This document shows, in pieces, positions 20,312-32,578 of a stretch of DNA of 64,000 nucleotides. The translations under genes and the position numbers were made by a program. Every line of letters begins with the position of its first letter. Position 1 is the stretch's first letter. The notes beneath the pieces were generated by a model, which saw nothing but the letters and a program-made list of their open reading frames with translations, was not told the origin of the DNA and made no database searches. This DNA is from Bifidobacterium sp. ESL0745. Its GTDB lineage: Bacteria; Actinomycetota; Actinomycetes; Actinomycetales; Bifidobacteriaceae. Where the stretch lies: the NCBI RefSeq assembly GCF_029433335.1, contig NZ_JAQTHX010000001.1, positions 806,001 through 870,000 of the forward strand, read 5' to 3'.

Positions 20312-20485
20312 TCAGGTGAGGAAACTGGCCACCAAAAGAATCACGGCCAGGAAATACAGGCAGCAACCCACAACAATCTTGAACGTATGGAACGCCCGAC
20401 TTTTGCCGAATGCCGCAGAAAGGCAGAGCACAGTCGCCACAACGGCGATGACGGCTATACACCCATACAGCACATACTGGAACAT
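20312..20485 (-). CDS. 57-residue two-helix membrane protein
   Basis: Found by direct translation. The protein starts MFQYVLYGCIAVIAVV and ends FLAVILLVASFLT; two strongly hydrophobic helices (about 4-25 and 38-56) are linked by a short basic loop (GKSRAFHTFK). ATG at 20485 is preceded by AAAAGG seven bases upstream, and stop TGA is at 20312. It lies alone between the ABC ATPase and glgA, same strand. Size and architecture resemble small bifidobacterial or actinobacterial membrane proteins of unknown role; function unknown. Confidence 0.6.
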   Translation of the reverse strand: MFQYVLYGCIAVIAVVATVLCLSAAFGKSRAFHTFKIVVGCCLYFLAVILLVASFLT

Positions 20486-20602
20486 GTCGTACCTTTTCTG
20501 TTTAACGATTCGAATTTGTCGGTAGTCGTGACGATTGTGAACCCATCATAACCGCGCTATCTCAATCTAACATTCTGCCGGTCCATGACCAAAATACGGT
20601 CG

Positions 20603-21826
20603 TCAACGCAAAACCTGTCGATACACGTCCATGGTCTCATCGGCGATACGTTCCCAGCTGAACCGGTCGCGGGCACGCTTATAGCCCGCCTCGCCCATCT
20701 GCCTGGCTTGCTGCGGATCGGCCATGAGGCGATCGATCGCCGCTGCCATATCGTGCACGAAATCATCAGGATGAATCGGCGTACCGCTGCCGTCATGTTT
20801 CTGGTCGATCGGGACCAGATAACCGGTGACGCCATCGACCACAACCTCGGGAATCCCTCCGGTCGCGCTGGCAACCACCGGCAGACCGCAGGCCATGGCT
20901 TCAAGGTTGACGATGCCCAACGGCTCATAGATGCTCGGGCAAACAAACGCATTACAACCATGTTCAAGGGCGTTGAGCTCGGGACGGGGAAGCATCTCTT
21001 CGATCCAGATGACGTTGCCGCGCTCCTGCTCAAGACGTGCGAAAGCGGAACGCACCTGGTCGCCGAGCTCTTTGGTATCGGGCGCTCCTGCACACAGGAC
21101 AACCTGAATGTCCTTGTCGATCAGATCGATGGCATCGAGCAGGTAGGGCAAGCCCTTCTGCCGCGTGACGCGACCGACGAACAGCAACGTGGGCTTGCTG
21201 CGGTCGATATGATACCTCTCGAATACTTTCCAACCCGAATCGTCGGGTCCCGGAGTCGTAAAGTCGGCCATGGTAATGCCGTTGTGGACCACTGCGATCT
21301 TGGCTGGGTCAATGGACGGATAGGCCGTAAGAATATCCTGTTTCATCCCACCGGAAACCGCGATAACACGGTCGGCATGGGTGAAGGCGTCACGTTCGAC
21401 CCAAGAACTCAGGTTGTAGCCGCCGCCGAGTTGATCGCGTTTCCATGGACGGAACGGTTCGAGGCTGTGAGCGGTAACGACCAGCGGAATTTCATGCAAC
21501 TGTTGGGCCAGTCTTCCCGCGAGGCAGGCGTACCAGGTATGGGCGTGGACGATGTCGGCATCGACATCGTTCGCCATCTGCAGGTCGACTCCGAACGTCT
21601 GCAGCGCGATATTGTCTTGTGACAATTCTTTCGGGACGTCATAACCGACCACGCGCAGATGGCCGCCAGCAACTTGCGGAATCTCATCGGCCATCCTCGG
21701 TCCGTCAAATGCGCGCACCGTCACCTCGGCGCGTTCGGCGAGGACCTTGGAAAGCTCCTCGACATGTACACCTGCCCCGCCATAGATATGCGGCGGATAC
21801 TCCCGGGTCAACAAATCAATATTCAT
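20603..21826 (-). CDS. glgA: Glycogen synthase, actinobacterial GT4 type
   Basis: 407 aa from ATG at 21826. Glycosyltransferase with two Rossmann domains: N-terminal LTREYPPHIYGGAGVHVEELSK and C-terminal FVGRVTRQKGLPYLL and CPSIYEPLGIVNLEAMACGLPVV, the retaining GT4 nucleotide-sugar motif. Related actinobacterial enzymes use ADP-glucose either to extend glycogen or to make maltose-1-phosphate (GlgM); sequence alone does not decide. The frame is open to a TTG at 21862, but homologues begin at the MxxxLLTREYPP position, which is the ATG chosen. The matching ADP-glucose pyrophosphorylase gene is at 59.4 kb, not adjacent. Confidence 0.88.
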   Translation of the reverse strand: MNIDLLTREYPPHIYGGAGVHVEELSKVLAERAEVTVRAFDGPRMADEIPQVAGGHLRVVGYDVPKELSQDNIALQTFGVDLQMANDVDADIVHAHTWYACLAGRLAQQLHEIPLVVTAHSLEPFRPWKRDQLGGGYNLSSWVERDAFTHADRVIAVSGGMKQDILTAYPSIDPAKIAVVHNGITMADFTTPGPDDSGWKVFERYHIDRSKPTLLFVGRVTRQKGLPYLLDAIDLIDKDIQVVLCAGAPDTKELGDQVRSAFARLEQERGNVIWIEEMLPRPELNALEHGCNAFVCPSIYEPLGIVNLEAMACGLPVVASATGGIPEVVVDGVTGYLVPIDQKHDGSGTPIHPDDFVHDMAAAIDRLMADPQQARQMGEAGYKRARDRFSWERIADETMDVYRQVLR

Positions 21827-21890
21827 ACGCGTCAAATCAGCCTTAATTGCTTCGCTTTGCAATGTTGGTCACTTCGGGATGCAACCACTA

Positions 21891-22343
21891 TCAAATGGCG
21901 GTCCCGTTGGAATCGAGATTGGGATTGTGTCGGTAGTCCCCTGCCGTGAAGAACAGGCTCAGCACACCGACAACGAACACGATGGAAACGGTCAGAATCA
22001 GCCACATCGGGTGCTTTGGCACCCACATCAGAACCGCAAACGCGATGCCAGAGACGATAATCAGAACCCAACTGAAAATCCTGAACCACTGGTGCAGCGA
22101 GTGCGGGGCCTTGACGACCTTCGGGTCGCTGTAGTTCGGATCGAGGTTCTCATCTTTCGGCGAGAGTTTCTCGGCCTTGGGCGTCCATTCGGCACCACCG
22201 TTTTCTTCGAGACGACGACTGCGCTCCTGCAACGAATACTCGTCGACCAATCCCCCGCGACCACGGTTCTGTGGCTGATTTGGTTGCGGCACTCCCTGGC
22301 GGCTTCGCTTAGCTTGGGCTCTGCGTTCGGCGCGATTTGGCAT
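21891..22343 (-). CDS. Two-helix membrane protein, function unknown
   Basis: 150 aa. A basic, Gln/Asn/Arg-rich cytoplasmic N-terminus (MPNRAERRAQAKRSRQG) and an intermediate charged region are followed by two membrane helices (about 90-108, RIFSWVLIIVSGIAFAVLM, and 113-133, MWLILTVSIVFVVGVLSLFF). ATG at 22343. Located between gltD and glgA on the same strand. The arrangement resembles conserved actinobacterial proteins without assigned role; no catalytic motif seen. Confidence 0.7.
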   Translation of the reverse strand: MPNRAERRAQAKRSRQGVPQPNQPQNRGRGGLVDEYSLQERSRRLEENGGAEWTPKAEKLSPKDENLDPNYSDPKVVKAPHSLHQWFRIFSWVLIIVSGIAFAVLMWVPKHPMWLILTVSIVFVVGVLSLFFTAGDYRHNPNLDSNGTAI

Positions 22344-22453
22344 CTCGATTCCTTTCGGCTCTTGAGTTCGTTCTATTACTAGATTTTAACCCGAACCCTG
22401 CCAAGCCGACCGCACTTTGACTTCTTCAGATTTCTTGATATTTCTCGGTGCAT

Positions 22454-23994
22454 TCAGACTCTCGGAAGCACCATCGGTTTCTGGGTGGAAACGATGGGGG
22501 CGGGCAGCTCGGTGATGCCGTTGAGGAAACGGTCGACGGCGGAGGCACAGCTGCGGCCTTCGGCTATCGCCCAGACTACAAGGCTCTGGCCTCGTCCGGC
22601 GTCGCCGCACACAAACACGCCATCCTGGCTGGTCTCGAATTGCTTGTTTCTCGCGACATTACCGCGTCCGTCAAGTTCGACAGGCAGCTGGTCAAGTAGC
22701 GTGGAGGTGTCGGGATGCAAAAAGCCCGTGGAAATCAGTACCAAATCGGCGTCAATGATCCGCTCAGTACCGGCAACGTGTTCCCGTCGCCCGTCCGCCG
22801 TGCTTTTGACATCAACGACCTTGACACCGGTGATATGGCCGGATTCATCGGCCACGAAACCTCTGGCCAAGCCAGTGTCATCAAGCGTGACGCGTTCGGT
22901 TTCGGCAACTTCCTCGATGCCGGTGAAGCTGACGGTATCAGTGTTGTATTCGTAGGTGCCGCCTTCTTCCATCGAGGTTGTCGGCTGGTAGAGACGCGCA
23001 TAGGTCGGCCATGGCTGATTGTCGGGACGGACGCTCGGTTCCTTGGGATTGATCTGCAGGACAGTGATGCTCGTAGCACCTTGTCGGATGGCGGTTCCCA
23101 GGCAGTCAGAGCCGGTGTCGCCGCCACCGATGATGACGACTTTCTTGCCGTTGGCGTCGATGTTGTTGACCGGTTCCTTGCCTTCGCAACGCCGATTGGC
23201 ATCGGGCAGGAAGTCCATGGCGAAATGAATGCCGTCAAGCTCGCGGCCGGGCACGTTCACATCGCGGGGCACGCCGGAACCAATGGCGACAACCACGGCA
23301 TCGTAGCGCGAACGCAGCTCATCCCAGCTTACGTCCTTGCCGATTTCCATATTGGTACGGAAGACAGTGCCTTCAGCCTCCATCTGCTCGATGCGTCGAT
23401 CGATCAGGTGCTTGTCGAGTTTGAAGGACGGTATGCCATAGCGCATGAGACCACCGATTTCGTCGTCACGCTCGTAGACGACGACGGTGTGTCCGGCGCG
23501 TGTCAGCTGCTGGGCGCAGGCGAGACCGGCAGGGCCGGAACCGACGATGGCAATGGTCATGTCGGTCAGGCGCTGCGGTGGCATCGGCTTGACATAACCA
23601 AGTTTCCAGGCCTGGTCGATAATGGTCTGCTCGTCGGCCTTGATCATGGTCGGCGGCTGGTGAATGCCCAAGACGCAGGCCTGTTCGCAGGGTGCGGGGC
23701 AAATCAGGCCGGTGACCTCGGGGAAATTGTTGGTTACGGAAAGCCGCTGATAGGCTTCGTCCCACTGACCTTGGCGGACCAGATCGTTAAAGTCTGGGAT
23801 GATGTTGCCAAGAGGACATCCTGTCATACAGAACGGCGTACCGCAATCCATGCAGCGCGCGGCCTGCTCCTTGGTCCAAGGCTGGAAGCCGGATTGGGCA
23901 TGCACGTCCTTCCAGTCATGGATACGTTCGGCGACTGGCCTGTCCTGCGCTTCGTGGCGGGTACGTACCTTGAGGAATCCTTTGGGATCGCTCA

Positions 23995-23995
<1 letters not shown>
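22454..23995 (-). CDS. gltD: Glutamate synthase small subunit
   Basis: 513 aa. FAD/NADPH subunit of GOGAT that feeds electrons to the large subunit. N-terminal iron-sulfur ligands are in ARCMDCGTPFCMTGCPLGNIIP and CPAPCEQAC; FAD binding GSGPAGLACAQQL; NADPH binding IIGGGDTGSDCLG; final CGDAGRGQSLVVWA. The ATG at 23995 overlaps the gltB stop by one base (TAATG), so the subunits are translationally coupled. Normal length. Confidence 0.96.
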
Positions 23996-28578
<4,583 letters not shown>

Positions 28579-28670
28579 CACAATCACCTCTAGCTTCCGA
28601 TAATGAATACTCTGTTACGAGTGCTCTCATAGATTACCGGTATGTAATGTCAGGAATGTATCAATGTCCA

Positions 28671-28829
28671 TTTTCGGACAAAATCTTCCACATCCTGGAC
28701 ATCTGACTATCGTCGGGTACACTTCAATGTGATTATCTCCGCATATCGGCACCAACACCGATCAAAATCACACTTTTCGGACATATTTCATGATTATCTC
28801 TGTAACTTTGCCGCAATCAGCCGCAATCA
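28671..28829. promoter_or_regulatory. Repeated sequence modules upstream of gltB
   Basis: In the 300-bp gap between gltB and hemW, TTTTCGGACA occurs at 28671-28680 and 28774-28783, TGATTATCTC at 28730-28739 and 28791-28800, and a perfect tandem 10-mer GCCGCAATCA at 28810-28829. Two different 10-mers each present twice suggest binding sites for a nitrogen or carbon regulator of glutamate synthase. No match to the GlnR or AmtR consensus that I can recognise. Otherwise the gap looks non-coding. Confidence 0.4.
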
Positions 28830-28883
28830 AGTTGAATGTCATATACGCGAACTCGAATGAGTAATTCTTCGCGTTACGTACCG

Positions 28884-30377
28884 TCACCAGCCACAGATGT
28901 CGAGCACTTGTTCGACGACCGTATCGTTGAGCAGTCGGCCCCGCAACGTCGGCACGATGCGATTGTCGTCTTGAATCTCAATCAAACCAGACTGCTCTAT
29001 TTCACGGAGTTTCGTGCGATCGACCACATGCCCGGAAGCCTGTTCGATGCGCGAAATATCGATCCCTTCGCGCAGACGCAACCCGAGCATCACCGTTTCC
29101 TCAAGGTTTTCCTCGTGGGTGATGGCCTCGCTGCCCTGCCACGGGACATTGCCCGTGTGCATCGCCTCGGCCCATTTGCGTGGATGGGCGATATCCCAAG
29201 CGCGTATGCCGAACTGGTTGGCATCGGAGTGAATATCGTCATCGGCTTCAAAGCAGGTATCGTCACGTTGGTTCTGTGTCTCGTCCAAGACCTCAGACTT
29301 TGGCAAAGGCAGATTCATCCCAGACTTGGTCGTATCAGCCATACTCTGGTTACTCTGTTTGTTTGATGCAGCCATCCGAGAAGTCTTTTGATGGCGCGAT
29401 GGGTCATGGCCAGTCTGAAAGTCACTTTGATTGCCCGATGCGTTATGTTCGGTCTGAGTGGCGTCCGTCTTTCTGAATCCGTCTTCGCCAATATCGCGAG
29501 CGCCGGAAACCGCGTGTTCCTGCCATGCACCGACATTCGACGTGCGATAGTGCGAGTGCGCTCCGGGACCAATGCCGGCCCAATCGACGTTGCGCCAATA
29601 CCCCAGATTGTGACGACTCTCATAACCGGGACGTGCCCAATTCGAAATCTCGTACCAATTCAACCCAGCCTGTTTAAACAGCTCGTCGGCAATTTCATAC
29701 TTCGCCGCCTCATTATCGTCATCAGGTTTGGCGATAGCCCCGGCCTTGATCTGCCGACCCATTTTCGTGGTGGGTTCGACGGTCAGCGCATATGCCGAAA
29801 TATGATTCACCCCCAATTCGATGGCGGTTTCGACGGACTTGCGCCAGTCATCCATACTCTCGCCGGGTGCCCCGTAAATGAGATCGACGCTGGAACGCAA
29901 CCCCACCTTGTTCGCTGCTTCCACCCCCGCGGTCACATTGGCCGGGGTATGCGTGCGATCAAGCGTTTTCAACACATGTGGTACGGCTGATTGCATACCG
30001 AACGAAATACGGGTGAATCCCTTCGCCGCCAACGTTTCCAAATATCTTTCGTCAACCGTGTCAGGATTGGCTTCGGTGGTGATTTCCGCGCCTTCCTCGA
30101 TACCCCAGATGTCCTTCACCGCATGAAGCATACGTCCAAGGTCGTCCGCCGGCAACAGGGTCGGCGTCCCTCCCCCGAAGAACACCGTCGAAGCCGCAGG
30201 TTCGTTGATTCCGTGCCGTTCCTGCCACGCCCTGACCAGCCGCATCTCATCGATGGCGAGGTTCGCGTAGTTGTCACGCGACGCGCCCCCACCCATATCG
30301 ACGGCCGTATACGTGTTGAAATCGCAGTACCCGCACCTCCGGTAGCAGAACGGCACATGAATATAAACCTCGAACAT
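28884..30377 (-). CDS. hemW: HemW-type radical SAM protein (coproporphyrinogen III oxidase-like)
   Basis: 497 aa. Radical SAM [4Fe-4S] site CYRRCGYC at residues 11-18, GGGTPTLLPADDL at 68-80, and the HemW/HemN GMQS and EISNWARPGYESRHN segments. HemW proteins are now seen as heme chaperones rather than true oxidases; true HemN has a different N-terminus. It is about 100 residues longer than usual because of an Asn/Ser/Asp/Gln-rich insertion (about 292-391) between AVSGARDIG and FGIRAWDIAHP. ATG at 30377. In many bacteria hemW directly follows lepA; here an accessory segment separates them. Confidence 0.9.
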   Translation of the reverse strand: MFEVYIHVPFCYRRCGYCDFNTYTAVDMGGGASRDNYANLAIDEMRLVRAWQERHGINEPAASTVFFGGGTPTLLPADDLGRMLHAVKDIWGIEEGAEITTEANPDTVDERYLETLAAKGFTRISFGMQSAVPHVLKTLDRTHTPANVTAGVEAANKVGLRSSVDLIYGAPGESMDDWRKSVETAIELGVNHISAYALTVEPTTKMGRQIKAGAIAKPDDDNEAAKYEIADELFKQAGLNWYEISNWARPGYESRHNLGYWRNVDWAGIGPGAHSHYRTSNVGAWQEHAVSGARDIGEDGFRKTDATQTEHNASGNQSDFQTGHDPSRHQKTSRMAASNKQSNQSMADTTKSGMNLPLPKSEVLDETQNQRDDTCFEADDDIHSDANQFGIRAWDIAHPRKWAEAMHTGNVPWQGSEAITHEENLEETVMLGLRLREGIDISRIEQASGHVVDRTKLREIEQSGLIEIQDDNRIVPTLRGRLLNDTVVEQVLDICGW

Positions 30378-30544
30378 AGCCTTCTACCCTACCTTGGGGC
30401 GGTTATTTATGGTTTTGCCATCACTTAACAAGTCTAGGACAAGTTTTTTGACCATCATTTTCCAATATCGCCAGGTAACAAAATTGCATTTACCCTTGAT
30501 TCCCTCTCTTCAAAAATTATATATACCGAATTTGGATGAGACAC

Positions 30545-30643
30545 GGTTGGATTCATGTATATTTATGCAGCAAATGAGGTTGGAAAAGTGTACAATCATT
30601 AGAAGAATAAGGTTGGAAAAGTGTAAGAATGGATGAAAAATGA
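30545..30643 (+). repeat. Three 33-bp tandem units ending at the DUF4143 ATPase start
   Basis: Units begin at 30545, 30578 and 30611. The last two share the 15-mer GGTTGGAAAAGTGTA exactly; the first is degenerate (GGTTGGATTCATGTA). The remaining 18 bases of each unit differ but end ATGA, ATAA, ATGA. The last unit ends within the ATPase start codon. In the frame of that gene the units read as 11-residue repeats with RLDSC / RLEKC / RLEKC cores, closed by a TGA at 30634-30636 three bases before the ATG; a 23-codon leader could start at ATG 30565. Whether the repeats act as peptide, RNA or DNA sites is unknown. Confidence 0.7.
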
Positions 30644-31944
30644 CACTGTTTCGTAAGGTTTACCAAGACTTGCTGAATTGGAAAAACAACAAGACTACAC
30701 AAGCTTGCCTTGTGACGGGTGCCAGACAGGTGGGCAAGACCTTCATCGTCGACGAATTCGGACGCAAGGAATATGAGCATTATATTCATCTCGATCTTAT
30801 TGAACAGCCCGAAATGTTGTCCACATTCAACGCTGCAAATGGCGCTGAAGAGTTATTCTTGGCTATCTCAGCAGTCGCCGGAGCAAACATGGTGCCAGGA
30901 AACACGCTGATTTTCATCGATGAAGTTCAGGAGTGCAGCAAGATAGTCACCGCGATTAAGTATCTAACCCAGCGAAAAGGCTATGACTTTATTCTTTCCG
31001 GTTCTCTACTCGGAGTCGAGCTTAATGACGTACGTTCTTTCCCGGTCGGATATCTTCATGCAATCGATATGCACCCTCTTGATTTCGAAGAATTTTGTCG
31101 GGCCAACAGCGTCGGAAAAGAGGCCTGGGACGAAGCTCTGAATGCATTTCGTTCACATCGGCCAGTCAGTTCAGCCGTTCATGAACGATTGATGACTCTC
31201 TTTCACCGATACCTCGTCATCGGCGGTATGCCCCAAGCAGTTGATGAATTTGTCCGTACGCAGAACCTTGGTCAGGTCAATATCGTACAAAATGATATTT
31301 TGCACTTCTACCGAGCTGATATTACTAAGTACGCCGATAACCGAAAACTTGCCATTCGGGAAGTTTTCGATCAGATGCCTTCACAACTGAATTCACAATC
31401 CAAACGCTTCAATTTCAGCGCTTTAGCTTCACAAGGACGTTACGAGCGCTACCGTGACGATTTCCTGTGGTTAGTCGATGCCGGTGTCGCATTACCTGTG
31501 CGCAATGTGAAGGAACCACGCGCACCGCTCAAACTGGCGGAAAACCGACAATACTTCAAACTCTTCTTCAACGATGTCGGTCTACTCGCCGCTGCATGCG
31601 GAATGCAGGTCACCCGTAGCATCATCAGCGACAAGCTTGGAGTGAATTACGGTTCTATATATGAAAATGTTGTTGCGGAAGAACTGCACGCACACGGACA
31701 CGAGCTTTATTACTATCGCAACAAAAAGTTCGGGGAACTCGATTTCGTCATCGACACACCAATATCTGGGACAATACCAATTGAGGTTAAATCAGGAAAA
31801 GACTATAAGCGCCACAGTGCGCTTAGCAATGTGATGAAAACACCAAACTGGGACATCGATCATGCCATCGTCTTGTGTGAGGACAATCTTTCGGTAGAAG
31901 ACAACATCATTTATTGCCCTGTTTACATGGCTGCGTTTTTATAG
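30640..31944 (+). CDS. AAA ATPase with C-terminal DUF4143 domain
   Basis: 434 aa. Walker A GARQVGKT (about residues 27-34), Walker B LIFIDEVQEC (about 90-99) and sensor FILSGSLLG; the C-terminal DUF4143 part contains the nuclease-like ELDFVIDT ... IPIEVKSGK. Proteins of this architecture are widespread in anaerobic and gut bacteria and have no firmly established role. ATG at 30640 lacks a strong Shine-Dalgarno (GGATG only) and lies three bases after a stop in the same frame, suggesting coupling to a leader. The only rightward gene between hemW and lepA, so part of an accessory insert. Confidence 0.85.
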   Translation: MTLFRKVYQDLLNWKNNKTTQACLVTGARQVGKTFIVDEFGRKEYEHYIHLDLIEQPEMLSTFNAANGAEELFLAISAVAGANMVPGNTLIFIDEVQECSKIVTAIKYLTQRKGYDFILSGSLLGVELNDVRSFPVGYLHAIDMHPLDFEEFCRANSVGKEAWDEALNAFRSHRPVSSAVHERLMTLFHRYLVIGGMPQAVDEFVRTQNLGQVNIVQNDILHFYRADITKYADNRKLAIREVFDQMPSQLNSQSKRFNFSALASQGRYERYRDDFLWLVDAGVALPVRNVKEPRAPLKLAENRQYFKLFFNDVGLLAAACGMQVTRSIISDKLGVNYGSIYENVVAEELHAHGHELYYYRNKKFGELDFVIDTPISGTIPIEVKSGKDYKRHSALSNVMKTPNWDIDHAIVLCEDNLSVEDNIIYCPVYMAAFL

Positions 31945-31961
31945 AAAACTCTTTGCTTACG

Positions 31962-32252
31962 TTATTTACCCAACAACTGGCGGTGAGTACCGGTCTCCAC
32001 CAGTATGAGTGTCAGAGTTTCGTGCTTGATTTCATAAATCAACAACCAATCAGCATCAATATGAAGCTCGCGAAATCGCCGCAAGTTACCTTTCAACGCA
32101 TGATCACGATATTGGCGACGCAGCATTTCCTTGTCCTGCTCCATCAGAAGACGAATCACATGTTCTAACTCGTCGAAATCATAATGCTTGCGTTGAAGCT
32201 GCTTTGCCTGCCGTAAAAACTTCGACGTACGCTCAATCCGTTGCAGTACCAC
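31962..32252 (-). CDS. yafQ: YafQ-family mRNA interferase toxin
   Basis: 96 aa, RelE/ParE superfamily. The YafQ pattern is seen as DHALKG, ELHIDADWLLIYE and TGTHRQLL, including the His/Asp/His residues used by this family for ribosome-dependent mRNA cleavage. The gene overlaps the 3' end of the DinJ-like antitoxin gene by 20 bases and would be translated with it. Convergent with the DUF4143 ATPase gene, 17 bp apart. Start codon at 32252 is ATG/GTG-type within the antitoxin coding region. Confidence 0.9.
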   Translation of the reverse strand: MVLQRIERTSKFLRQAKQLQRKHYDFDELEHVIRLLMEQDKEMLRRQYRDHALKGNLRRFRELHIDADWLLIYEIKHETLTLILVETGTHRQLLGK

Positions 32253-32514
32253 GAAGCTCCTTCATCAAGTCATCAACGTTGTCGAATGAACGGGTCGGAC
32301 CGTCAGCAGCTTTCAGCACGCTTTTTTCGAACTTGGAAAGCGTCGGTTGGAAAGGTAACCCCTGATCGTTGATAGTCTGCTGCAAAAACATGTTCAGCGC
32401 GGTCGACATATCCAAACCAAGCTTGGCAAAAATCGAATTTGCCTCCTCTTTTGTCTCCTCGTCGGTACGAAAGTTAATTCGCGTGGTCTTGGGCGCGTTA
32501 GCAGTAAAACTCAT
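32233..32514 (-). CDS. dinJ: DinJ/RelB-family antitoxin
   Basis: 93 aa. N-terminal ribbon-helix-helix (TRINFRTDEETKEEANSIFAKLG) typical of RelB/DinJ, then LDMSTALNMFLQQT, a DNA-binding and dimerisation unit; the C-terminus should wrap the YafQ toxin. ATG at 32514. A strong inverted repeat begins 16 bases upstream and is the likely autoregulatory operator. Downstream of lepA on the same strand. Confidence 0.9.
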   Translation of the reverse strand: MSFTANAPKTTRINFRTDEETKEEANSIFAKLGLDMSTALNMFLQQTINDQGLPFQPTLSKFEKSVLKAADGPTRSFDNVDDLMKELRGTATD

Positions 32515-32530
32515 GATGGCTCCTTATAAC

Positions 32531-32570
32531 AACATTTGAGTCCAATGTTAACACAGTGGACTCAAATGTT
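32531..32570. promoter_or_regulatory. Inverted-repeat operator of the dinJ-yafQ pair
   Basis: AACATTTGAGTCC (32531-32543) and GGACTCAAATGTT (32558-32570) are perfect 13-base inverted repeats with a 14-base centre, just before dinJ. The left half itself contains AACATT ... AATGTT. It fits binding of ribbon-helix-helix antitoxin dimers. Because it directly follows the lepA stop it might also shape the lepA 3' end, though it lacks a U tract. Confidence 0.65.
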
Positions 32571-32578
32571 CCATTCAA

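Noticed and set aside
30394..30636. 80-codon frame reaching from hemW's start into the repeats
   Set aside because: The first half runs over hemW's upstream DNA without coding features; only the last 23 codons with the repeats are of interest and are described there.
30545..30643. Short CRISPR array
   Set aside because: Only three units, repeat of 15 bases and 18-base variable parts, one unit degenerate, no cas genes; unit size is a multiple of three and ends at a start codon.
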